Of a stretch of DNA of 11,521 nucleotides, positions 5,549 through 11,521 are shown one piece after another. A model generated the notes under the pieces. The model was not told the DNA's origin. It saw only the letters and a list, made by a program, of their open reading frames with translations, and searched no databases. Source of the stretch: Thermoleophilia bacterium (GTDB lineage: Bacteria > Actinomycetota > Thermoleophilia > Gaiellales > SKUG01); the NCBI GenBank assembly GCA_020438525.1, contig JAGQUL010000038.1, positions 1-11,521 on the forward strand. The letters are read 5' to 3'. The stretch's first letter is position 1. Each line of letters begins with the position of its first letter. The translations under genes were made by a program, and so were the position numbers.

Positions 5549-6409
5549 GTGACTCTCTCCGCAAGCATCCTCGCCCCCATCGAAAACCTGCTCGAGAACC
5601 TGCTCGACGTGCTCCACGTCCAGGCCGGGCTGACCTGGGCCTGGTCGATCATCGCGCTGACGGTGATCGTGCGCCTGGCGATCTTCCCGCTCACGGCGAA
5701 GCAGACCCGCTCCTCGCTGGCGATGCAGCGCCTGGCGCCGTACCAGAAGCAGCTGCAGGCGAAGTACAAGGATGATCGCGCAGCGCTCAACCAGGCAATG
5801 ATGGAGTTCTACCGCGACAACAAGGTGAACCCGCTCGCATCGTGTTTGCCGCTGCTGATCCAGATCCCGATCTTCCTGTCGCTGTTCTTCGTGCTCAAGC
5901 ACCCCGAGGCGTTCACGTCCGGCAACCAGGACTTCTCGTGGCTGTTCGGGTTCGTCGACGACATCCGCCAGCACATCAACAACGGCCTGACCGGCGACGC
6001 AGCAGCCAAGTACGACCCTGACGTGGTCAAGAACTGGGCGCTGAGCGGGTGGATCCTGCTGATCTTCTACATCGGCTCGCAGATGCTCAGCACGGTCACG
6101 ATGATGACCAGCCCGAACCCGCAGCAGAAGTACATCTTCCTGCTCCTGCCGCTCTTTTTTGCGCCGTTCATCCTCCAGTTCCCGGTCGGCGTGATGCTCT
6201 ACTGGATCACCACGAACCTGTGGTCGCTGTTTCAGTACCTGCTGATCGTGCGGTTCACCGACACGAACAAGGAAGTCGTGCTTCCGGCAGATTCCAAGGG
6301 CCGCAAGAAGGTGGTCGGCAACTCGTCGTCGAACAAGGATCGAGCGACGAGCCCGACCGGCAACGGCGGGCCCCACACCGCGCCACGGCGCAACAAGCGG
6401 CGGAAGTAG
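5549..6409 (+). CDS. yidC: membrane protein insertase YidC/Oxa1
   Basis: YidC inserts and folds membrane proteins, alone or with Sec. The 286-residue product is the short Gram-positive-type form. It has TM1 at about 27-48 with the conserved groove arginine R42 (VIVRLAIFPL), a charged cytoplasmic hairpin at about 50-95 (LAPYQKQLQAKYKDDR), TM2 at 97-116, TM3 at 163-182, and the TM4/TM5 pair at about 194-235 including FPVGVMLYWITTNLWSLFQY. The tail from about 250 is strongly basic and ends RRNKRRK, as in insertases that contact the ribosome. No lipobox cysteine is present, unlike Firmicutes paralogues. The GTG start at 5549 has AGGA 7 nt before it. khpB begins 2 nt after the stop. Confidence 0.96.
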   Translation: MTLSASILAPIENLLENLLDVLHVQAGLTWAWSIIALTVIVRLAIFPLTAKQTRSSLAMQRLAPYQKQLQAKYKDDRAALNQAMMEFYRDNKVNPLASCLPLLIQIPIFLSLFFVLKHPEAFTSGNQDFSWLFGFVDDIRQHINNGLTGDAAAKYDPDVVKNWALSGWILLIFYIGSQMLSTVTMMTSPNPQQKYIFLLLPLFFAPFILQFPVGVMLYWITTNLWSLFQYLLIVRFTDTNKEVVLPADSKGRKKVVGNSSSNKDRATSPTGNGGPHTAPRRNKRRK

Positions 6410-6411
6410 CG

Positions 6412-6903
6412 ATGACCGACACCACACGCGAGCAGGTCGACGAAGTGCTCGACCTGGTGGCCGAATTCATGGAAGAGACGCTCGACGCGCTCGACGTGGA
6501 CCCGGACACCGAGATGGACCTGCGCTACGACGACGGCTCCATCTGGGGCGAGCTCGACGGCGACGAGGACGACATCGCGCTGCTGATCGGCCGCCGCGGA
6601 CAGACGCTCGACGCGATCCAGTACCTGCTCAACGCCGTGGTGCAGAGCTCGCTCGAACATCCCGTGCACGTCCAGCTCGATGCGCAGGGCTACCGCAAGC
6701 GCCGAGCGCGCCAGCTCGAGAAGGACGCGGATCGAGCGGTGGCGGAAGTGGCGCGCACCGGTCGGCGAATCGAGCTGGAGCCGATGACGAGCTCCGAGCG
6801 CAAGGTGATCCACCAGTACCTGAAGGATGTCCCCGACATCCAGACGGTCAGCTCGGGTCGCGAGCCGAATCGTCGGCTCGCGGTCGAGCCGCGGCAGGAC
6901 TAG
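6412..6903 (+). CDS. khpB: KhpB/Jag KH-R3H RNA-binding protein
   Basis: This is an RNA-binding protein of the Jag/EloR/KhpB family, which pairs with KhpA and influences cell envelope growth in several bacteria. The 163-residue product has a type II KH domain with the GRRG loop at 60-63 (LLIGRRGQTLDAIQYLLN) and a C-terminal R3H domain (about 100-160, SSERKVIHQYLKD and GREPNRRLAVEP). The Jag_N domain of Firmicutes is absent, as in actinobacterial members. The acidic N-terminus (VDPDTEMDLRYDDG) is typical. The ATG at 6412 follows the yidC stop by 2 nt with GGAAG 5 nt upstream. It stands between yidC and rsmG, the classical order. Confidence 0.95.
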   Translation: MTDTTREQVDEVLDLVAEFMEETLDALDVDPDTEMDLRYDDGSIWGELDGDEDDIALLIGRRGQTLDAIQYLLNAVVQSSLEHPVHVQLDAQGYRKRRARQLEKDADRAVAEVARTGRRIELEPMTSSERKVIHQYLKDVPDIQTVSSGREPNRRLAVEPRQD

Positions 6904-6929
6904 CGCCGCCGGGCGGCGCAGGAGCCCCG

Positions 6930-6945
6930 CGTTTCACGTGAAACG
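6930..6945. promoter_or_regulatory. parS: parS site overlapping the rsmG start
   Basis: A perfect 16-bp palindrome, CGTTTCACGTGAAACG, has the same 14-bp core as the site in yidD. The GTG in its centre (6938-6940) is the only start codon available for rsmG outside khpB. ParB bound here would sit on the translation start region of rsmG at the DNA level. It lies about 2.4 kb from the main DnaA box. Confidence 0.92.
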
Positions 6946-7576
6946 GCTGCACGAGCGATACGTCGAGCTGGTCCGAACGGGCCCGAGCGGGCTGTTCTCG
7001 CGCGGCGACCTGGACCGGCTCGACGCGCACGTCGAGGACGGCATCGTCGGCGCGCCGCTGCTTGCCGAGCGGGGCGTACGCTCGCTCGTCGACGTCGGCA
7101 GCGGCGGCGGGATCCCCGCGATCCCGCTCGCGGTGGAGCTTGCCGACACGACTGTGCACCTCGTCGAGTCACAGCGCTGGAAGGCGGAGTTTCTCCTCAC
7201 GTGCGCGCGCGCGCTCGACCTCGAGTCGAGGGTCAGGGTCCACCCGTGTCGTGCCGAGGAGGCCGTGACGGCGATCGGCCGCGAGCTGTGCGACGCCGGC
7301 ACCGCCCGCGCGCTCGCCGCGCCGATCGTGGTGGCGGAGTACCTGGCGCCGCTCGTTCGCGTGGGCGGCCTGCTGCTGCTCTGGGTCACCGCCGCCCAGG
7401 CCGAGCTGCCACAGGTCGCCGCGAACGAACTGCTCGGGCTCGGCGCGCCGGTCCTGCATCCTGCGCCGACGCGGCTGCGCAGCGACGGCGTGCTGCTCGA
7501 GTGGCCGAAGGTCGCCGAATGTGCGCCGCGGATTCCGCGCCGGGTCGGGGTCGCCGCCCGCCGCCCCCTTGCCTGA
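6938..7576 (+). CDS. rsmG: 16S rRNA (guanine-527-N7)-methyltransferase RsmG (GidB)
   Basis: RsmG uses S-adenosylmethionine to methylate N7 of G527 in 16S rRNA; its loss gives low-level streptomycin resistance in several species. The 212-residue product shows the SAM-binding VDVGSGGGIPAIPLAV at 51-66, acidic E77 (HLVESQRWKAEFL) at the end of the next strand, the RALAAPIVVAEYLAPLVRVGG segment, and a terminal RIPRRVGVAARRPLA resembling the usual YPRRPG...PL end. The start is the GTG inside parS, with AGGAG 13 nt upstream, which is rather far; no other start exists between the khpB stop and here. The usual KG after the PL...GG segment reads WVTAA instead, a mild deviation. Confidence 0.93.
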   Translation: MKRLHERYVELVRTGPSGLFSRGDLDRLDAHVEDGIVGAPLLAERGVRSLVDVGSGGGIPAIPLAVELADTTVHLVESQRWKAEFLLTCARALDLESRVRVHPCRAEEAVTAIGRELCDAGTARALAAPIVVAEYLAPLVRVGGLLLLWVTAAQAELPQVAANELLGLGAPVLHPAPTRLRSDGVLLEWPKVAECAPRIPRRVGVAARRPLA

Positions 7577-7762
7577 CGCACAACCATCGCCCGAATCGAC
7601 GCGCTCTCGACCTGCAAGCTGCTCGCAGGCCGTGGGGCGATGCGTCACACAACCACCGTGGAGTCGTCCGGTAACCGTCCGGCAATCGCCCGGTCGGGCC
7701 GCGTCGCGCTCGCAGGCACGCGTGTACGAGGCTGCGTCCGACCGCATCGTCACGCTTTCGGC
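7577..7762. other. rsmG-parB spacer, the usual position of parA
   Basis: This 186-bp gap contains no coding sequence I can support. The parB frame stays open through its right part (ATG at 7640), but those codons look non-conserved. A short CCTGC/GCAGG hairpin (7611-7629) has no T-run. No clear promoter, terminator, parS core or parA remnant is seen. Confidence 0.6.
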
Positions 7763-8725
7763 ATGGAGATTCCGCAGCCCACCACATCCCGCAAGCGAGC
7801 CGGCCTCTCGATGCTGCTCGGCAGCCCCGTCGCCGTCCCGGTCGATGCCACCCCTGCCGCCGATGCGGCGGGCTCCGGCCTGCTCGCGCTCCGGCTCGAC
7901 GAGGTGCACCGCAACGACGCGCAGCCGCGCACCGTGTTCGATTCGGACGCGATCCATTCGCTCGCCACGTCGATCGAGGCGAACGGCGTGATCCAGCCGA
8001 TCGCGGTGCGCCACCGAGAGGCAGGCGGCTACGAGATCATCGCCGGCGAGCGCCGCTGGCTCGCCGCGCAGCGCGCCGGACTCAGCACGATCCCCGCGGT
8101 GCTGCACCACGTCGACGAGCGCGAGACGCTCGTCCTGGCGCTCGTCGAGAACCTCGTGCGCGAGGACCTCTCTCCGCTCGAGACCGCCCGCGCCTACGCC
8201 GCGTTGCAGGACGAGTTCGGGATGTCCGTCGCCGAGCTCGCACGCTCCGTCGGCCGCAGCCGCCCCGCCGTGGCGAACACGCTGCGCCTGCTCGAGCTGC
8301 CCGACGACGTGCTTGCGCTGCTCGAGCAGCGCCGGATCACCGAGGGGCACGGCCGCGCGTTGCTTGGCTGCAGCGACCGCGTGCGCCTACAGCGCCTCGC
8401 GCGCCTCACCGTCGACCGGAGCTTGACGGTTCGTCAGCTCGAGGCGATGGTGCGCGAGGAGGAGGATGCCGTCTCTGCGGGCGCCACACCACGCCGCGCC
8501 CGGCGCACGAAGTGGAACCTCGACCCGGATCCGGAGCTCGTGGATCGAGTCGACCAGCTCGCCGAGCAGCTGCTCGGCGTGCGTGCCCGCGTCAAGCTCG
8601 GCGACGCCGGCGCGAAGCTCGAGCTGCACTGCGACCACGCACAGGACCTGTTCGCGCTCGTCGACCGGCTCGAGGCCGCGCTGCAGGCATCCACGCCCGC
8701 CGCGACCGTTCGCGGGGTTGCGTGA
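7763..8725 (+). CDS. parB: chromosome-partitioning protein ParB (Spo0J-type CTPase)
   Basis: ParB binds parS and, using CTP, slides as a clamp to form the partition complex. The 320-residue product has an N-terminal RKRAGLSMLLG (10-20), which resembles the short peptide that in other ParB proteins stimulates the ParA ATPase. It also has the CTP-binding GERRW box at 95-99, the ENLVREDLSPLE box at 129-140, a helix-turn-helix at about 153-176 (MSVAELARSVGRSRPAVANTLRLL), and a C-terminal dimerisation part at about 250-310. The ATG at 7763 gives a family-like N-terminus; ATG 7640 would add 41 unlikely residues. No Shine-Dalgarno sequence is seen. parA is not adjacent on either side, while two parS sites lie upstream in the same arm. 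Confidence 0.95.
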   Translation: MEIPQPTTSRKRAGLSMLLGSPVAVPVDATPAADAAGSGLLALRLDEVHRNDAQPRTVFDSDAIHSLATSIEANGVIQPIAVRHREAGGYEIIAGERRWLAAQRAGLSTIPAVLHHVDERETLVLALVENLVREDLSPLETARAYAALQDEFGMSVAELARSVGRSRPAVANTLRLLELPDDVLALLEQRRITEGHGRALLGCSDRVRLQRLARLTVDRSLTVRQLEAMVREEEDAVSAGATPRRARRTKWNLDPDPELVDRVDQLAEQLLGVRARVKLGDAGAKLELHCDHAQDLFALVDRLEAALQASTPAATVRGVA

Positions 8726-8751
8726 CTTGGCCCGCGGTGCTGTGGCATAAT
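8722..8751 (+). promoter_or_regulatory. promoter of tRNA-Ile
   Basis: GTGACT (8722-8727) and CATAAT (8746-8751) are 18 nt apart, a reasonable sigma-70-type pair. Initiation would fall about 5 nt before the mature tRNA. The -35 hexamer includes the parB stop codon (8723-8725), so the promoter begins inside parB. Confidence 0.6.
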
Positions 8752-8762
8752 CTCGACTTCGC

Positions 8763-8836
8763 GGGCGTATAGCTCAGTTGGTTAGAGCGCATCTCTGATA
8801 AGGATGAGGTCCCTGGTTCGAATCCAGGTACGCCCA
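8763..8836 (+). tRNA. tRNA-Ile(GAU)
   Basis: A complete cloverleaf fits. The acceptor is GGGCGTA with TACGCCC and discriminator A. The D arm is GCTCAGTTGGTTAGAGC. The anticodon arm is CATCT-CTGATAA-GGATG with anticodon GAT and one T-G pair. The T arm is CCTGG-TTCGAAT-CCAGG. The 3' CCA is not encoded (CTT follows), so it must be added enzymatically. It has its own promoter and is followed by a terminator. Confidence 0.98.
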
Positions 8837-8839
8837 CTT

Positions 8840-8874
8840 CCACCCGGCCGCCGCGCCGGGTGGTTGCGTTTTCA
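8840..8874 (+). terminator. intrinsic terminator after tRNA-Ile
   Basis: A perfect 9-bp GC-rich stem (8840-8848 with 8855-8863, CCACCCGGC and its complement) around a 6-nt loop is followed by TTGCGTTTT. It begins 3 nt after the tRNA and ends only 22 nt before the next start codon, so it can both end tRNA transcription and limit read-through. Confidence 0.8.
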
Positions 8875-8896
8875 TCGCAGGGGGAAGGCGAACGCC

Positions 8897-9376
8897 ATGC
8901 TTGAGATGGTCATTTACGGCGTGAGCTTCGACATGGTCGGCAAGCAGCCGATCGTGCTGCTCAAGACGCTCGCCGGAAACCGGTTCCTGCCGATCTGGAT
9001 CGGCCACCCCGAAGCGGCCGCGATCCTGATGCGGCTGCAGGATGCGCGGCCGCCGCGACCGGCGACCCACGACCTGATGTGCACGGCGCTCGAGCAGCTC
9101 GGCGCGGAGGTCACGCAGGTCGCGATCACCGACCTGCGCGACAACACGTTCTTCGCCACCGTCACGGTCTCGGACGGGATCACCGACCACGAGCTCGACT
9201 CGCGACCATCCGACGCGCTCGCGATCGCGGTGCGCGCCGAAGCCCCGATCTTCGCGAGCGAGCAGATCGTGCTCGACAGCGGGATCGAGTTCGAGCAGGA
9301 CGCGATCGGCGACACCGACGAGATGGTCGACAAGTTCCGCAGCTTCCTCGACAACGTCACGCCCGACGACTTCTAG
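8897..9376 (+). CDS. bifunctional nuclease family protein (DUF151)
   Basis: This 159-residue product belongs to the DUF151/bifunctional nuclease family, whose characterised plant members show DNase and RNase activity; the bacterial role is poorly known. Family landmarks are MVIYGVSFDM at the N-terminus, LPIWIGHPEAAAI at about 31-43, the RPATHDLMCTALEQLGAEV and VAITDLRDNTFFATV segments, and SRPSDALAIAVR at about 102-113, where the family is most conserved. The acidic C-terminus (DTDEMVDKFRSFLDNV) resembles the C-terminal helix seen in many members. The ATG at 8897 has a strong AGGGGAAGG 8 nt upstream; the open frame upstream runs into the tRNA and is rejected. No own promoter is seen, so it may rely on read-through from the tRNA. 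Confidence 0.9.
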   Translation: MLEMVIYGVSFDMVGKQPIVLLKTLAGNRFLPIWIGHPEAAAILMRLQDARPPRPATHDLMCTALEQLGAEVTQVAITDLRDNTFFATVTVSDGITDHELDSRPSDALAIAVRAEAPIFASEQIVLDSGIEFEQDAIGDTDEMVDKFRSFLDNVTPDDF

Positions 9377-9474
9377 GACCGAGCATCGCCGTGTCGCGGC
9401 GACCTCGCGGCGCGGCTCGCGGCCCTGAGCGGCCGTTGATCGGGCATCCGCCGCGAACCCGCCGCACACGAGCG

Positions 9475-9480
9475 TAGAAT
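9475..9480 (+). promoter_or_regulatory. candidate -10 element of the PBP gene
   Basis: TAGAAT lies 10 nt before the PBP start codon. Initiation about 7 nt downstream would leave a leader of only about 3 nt, and no Shine-Dalgarno sequence is present, so a leaderless or near-leaderless mRNA is likely. No good -35 is found at normal spacing. Confidence 0.45.
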
Positions 9481-9489
9481 CTACGGCGT

Positions 9490-11521
9490 ATGAGTCGAAC
9501 CATTCGCCAGCGCAAGATGCGCGAACGTCGCGCCGCTCGCCGTCGCGCCCAGCTGACCCTCCTCGCGTTCTTCGCGTTCCTGCTGCTGCTCGCGGGCGGG
9601 TCGTGGGCGACCTACGACTACCTCAAGGGCGACGACACGCAGTGGCCCACGATCGACAACCTCGCGCCCCAGCGGATCGGGCAGAACTCGATCGTGTACG
9701 ACCGCAACGGCAATCGGATGGGCTACATCAAGTCCGACCAGAACCGCCGGATCGTGAAGTTCGACGCGATGGGCGACTGGGCGCCGCGCGCGACCGTCGC
9801 GATCGAGGATCAGCGCTTCTACCAGCACAACGGCGTCGACCCCGAGGGCATGCTCCGCGCGCTGACCGTGAACATCGAGTCCGGCGACGCGACCGGGCAG
9901 GGCGCGTCGACGATCACCCAGCAGGTCGTGCGCAACCTCTACAAGGAGATCACGGTCGAGAAGACGCTCTCGCGCAAGGCCAAGGAAGCCACCCTCGCGA
10001 TCGAGCTCGAGCGCAAGTGGTCCAAGAAGAAGATCCTCGAGACGTACCTCAACCTCGCGTTCTACGGCAACAACGCATACGGCATCGAGGCGGCGTCGCT
10101 CACCTACTTCAACAAGTCGGCGAAGGACCTGACGATTCCCGAGGCCGCGCTGCTCGCCGGCCTGCCGCAGGCGCCGACCACCTACAACCCCTACGACAAG
10201 GCGAGCGTCGGCAAGGCCAAGGCGCGCCGCGACGACGTGCTCGACGCGATGCTCGCGCAGGACATGATCACCAAGGCAGAGCACGACGCGGCGATCGCCA
10301 CGCCGATCAAGCTCACCCCGACCAAGGTGTTCAAGGAGCGCCGCCTGCCCTACTTCTTCGACTACGTCGAGCAGGAGCTGATCGGACAGTTCGGCCCCGC
10401 CGCCGTGCGCCAGGGCGGACTCAAGATCAAGACCACGATCGATCCGAAGCTGCAGAAGATCGCCGAGCAGTCCGTGCGCTGGAACCTGCCGAGCGGCGGA
10501 CCGTCGGGCGCGATCGCGGTGCTCGACACCAAGACCGGCGAGATCCGGGCGATGGCGTCCACCGAGAGCTACGAGCAGTCCAAGTTCAACCGCGCCGCGC
10601 AGGCACGCAGGCAGCCCGGATCGACCGCGAAGGTGTGGGTGCTCGCGGCGTTCGTCAACGAGGGCGTCAACCCGTACACCACGACGTACACGAGCCGCCC
10701 GATCAAGGTTCGCTACAACTCCGCGTCGGAGTGGTGGGAGCCCAAGACCTACTCCAACACCTACGCCGGCAACATCACGATCAAGAGCGCCACCACCGCG
10801 TCCGACAACTCCGTCTACGCGCAGATGACGCTCGACATCAGCCCCGAGAAGGTCGCAGCCGAGGCACACAAGCTCGGCATCAAGTCGCCGCTCGAGAACG
10901 TCTGGTCGATCGGCCTCGGCTCGCAGGTCGTCACCCCGCTCGAGCAGACCAACTTCTACTCGTCGATAGCGCGCGGCGGGATCCGGATCGACCCGCGTGC
11001 GGTATCGAGCGCGATCACGCCCGGCGGCACCAAGCTGCAGCTCAAGTACCCCAAGCCGCGGCGCGTGCTGCAGGACTGGCAGGCCGACACGATCCGCGAC
11101 ATCCTGCGCTCGAACGTGCTCGGCGGCACCGGCACCACCGCGAGCTCGATCCGCGAGGCGGCCGGCAAGACCGGTACCACCGACGACGCGAAGGACGCCT
11201 GGTTCTGCGGCATGACCCCCGAGCTCACCGCGTGCGTGTGGATGGGCTACAACACCCCGACCGCGATGCCCGGCGCGTTCGGCGGCGGCAAGCCCGCGAC
11301 GATCTGGCGCGACTTCATGCGCGACGCGCTCGGCCTCGTGCCCGAGCGCAACTGGTTCACGGTCAAGGGCACGCCGGTGTGGGTGCCGTGGACGAGCAGG
11401 TGGCAGACCAGCCTGGGCCTCGACGTGGCGGTCGGCTCGCCGACCCCGGAGAAGACGGACGAGAAGACGGACGAGAAGACCGCCGACCCCGCTGCGGGCG
11501 GCGGCACGGACACCGGCGGCG
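9490..11521 (+). CDS. class A penicillin-binding protein (transglycosylase/transpeptidase), 3' end missing
   Basis: This is a bifunctional peptidoglycan synthase that polymerises lipid II and cross-links stem peptides outside the membrane. At least 677 residues are present, and the stop lies beyond the right edge. A basic cytoplasmic start (MSRTIRQRKMRERR) precedes one membrane helix at about 21-41. The glycosyltransferase (GT51) domain shows IEDQRFYQHNGVD with catalytic E106, then GASTITQQ, KILETYLNLAFYGNNAYGIEAAS and EAALLAGLPQAP. The transpeptidase domain shows STAK with nucleophile S378, SDN at 438-440 and KTGT from 560. All catalytic motifs are intact. The tail is Glu/Lys/Thr- then Gly-rich. 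The ATG at 9490 has no Shine-Dalgarno sequence. It is PBP1a/PonA-like, but the exact subclass is not resolved. Confidence 0.96.
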   Translation, partial: MSRTIRQRKMRERRAARRRAQLTLLAFFAFLLLLAGGSWATYDYLKGDDTQWPTIDNLAPQRIGQNSIVYDRNGNRMGYIKSDQNRRIVKFDAMGDWAPRATVAIEDQRFYQHNGVDPEGMLRALTVNIESGDATGQGASTITQQVVRNLYKEITVEKTLSRKAKEATLAIELERKWSKKKILETYLNLAFYGNNAYGIEAASLTYFNKSAKDLTIPEAALLAGLPQAPTTYNPYDKASVGKAKARRDDVLDAMLAQDMITKAEHDAAIATPIKLTPTKVFKERRLPYFFDYVEQELIGQFGPAAVRQGGLKIKTTIDPKLQKIAEQSVRWNLPSGGPSGAIAVLDTKTGEIRAMASTESYEQSKFNRAAQARRQPGSTAKVWVLAAFVNEGVNPYTTTYTSRPIKVRYNSASEWWEPKTYSNTYAGNITIKSATTASDNSVYAQMTLDISPEKVAAEAHKLGIKSPLENVWSIGLGSQVVTPLEQTNFYSSIARGGIRIDPRAVSSAITPGGTKLQLKYPKPRRVLQDWQADTIRDILRSNVLGGTGTTASSIREAAGKTGTTDDAKDAWFCGMTPELTACVWMGYNTPTAMPGAFGGGKPATIWRDFMRDALGLVPERNWFTVKGTPVWVPWTSRWQTSLGLDVAVGSPTPEKTDEKTDEKTADPAAGGGTDTGG
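11449..11484 (+). repeat. 12-bp tandem repeat in the PBP C-terminal tail
   Basis: The unit GAGAAGACGGAC occurs twice exactly and a third time with two changes, encoding EKTD-EKTD-EKTA from residue 654. It forms a charged, probably disordered extracellular tail, followed by a Gly-rich part. Copy number may vary between strains. Confidence 0.75.

Noticed and set aside
5336..6427. A 363-codon minus-strand open frame over yidD and yidC
   Set aside because: It lies antisense to conserved YidC and YidD, with no recognisable motif of its own.
7640..7762. Upstream extension of ParB from ATG 7640
   Set aside because: The 41 extra residues have no similarity to ParB N-termini, while ATG 7763 places the GLSxLLG-type peptide close to the N-terminus as expected.
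7169..8350. A 393-codon minus-strand open frame over rsmG and parB
   Set aside because: It is antisense to RsmG and ParB motifs and has no family resemblance; it does not encode the missing ParA (no Walker motif).
9386..9402. 6-bp hairpin after the DUF151 gene as a terminator
   Set aside because: The stem (TCGCCG with CGGCGA) is short and no T-run follows, so it is indistinguishable from chance in GC-rich DNA.
9481..10869. A 462-codon minus-strand open frame over the PBP gene
   Set aside because: The plus strand here encodes all catalytic motifs of a class A PBP. The antisense frame is Arg/Val/Leu/Asp-rich low-complexity sequence typical of a shadow.

Overview
This window is a bacterial chromosomal origin region from a high-GC organism. 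The gene order is dciA-recF-dnaN-dnaA read leftward, oriC, then rpmH-rnpA-yidD-yidC-khpB-rsmG-parB read rightward. TTGTCCACA-type DnaA boxes, high GC content, GTG starts, a YidC without a lipobox and a KhpB without a Jag_N domain all suggest Actinomycetota. A deep lineage such as Thermoleophilia is plausible, but sequence reading alone does not establish the class.

Left arm (1-4286, minus strand): the start of dciA at the window edge, then recF, dnaN and dnaA, which are helicase loading, recombination mediation, the sliding clamp and the initiator. They are packed tightly (31-nt and 1-nt overlaps), apart from a 231-bp dnaN-dnaA spacer. The 430-bp dnaA-rpmH gap holds a probable dnaA promoter, two abutting stem-loops in the dnaA leader, and an oriC core. 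That core has C-rich DnaA boxes on the plus strand facing a G-rich, potentially quadruplex-forming block.

Right arm (4717-11521, plus strand): ribosomal protein L34, RNase P protein, membrane-protein insertion (YidD, YidC), an RNA-binding KH/R3H protein, the 16S rRNA m7G methyltransferase and ParB. Two parS palindromes lie inside genes, one in yidD and one across the rsmG start codon. parA, which usually sits between rsmG and parB, is not in the window, yet ParB keeps the N-terminal peptide that usually contacts ParA. Then come tRNA-Ile(GAU) with a promoter and terminator, a DUF151 bifunctional-nuclease-family protein, and a class A penicillin-binding protein cut by the right edge.

Every gene points away from oriC, so transcription runs with replication. 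No mobile element, CRISPR array, phage gene or unknown multigene system is visible. The points of real interest are the missing parA, the intragenic parS sites and the structure of the origin. All are departures from a well-known locus rather than a new system.
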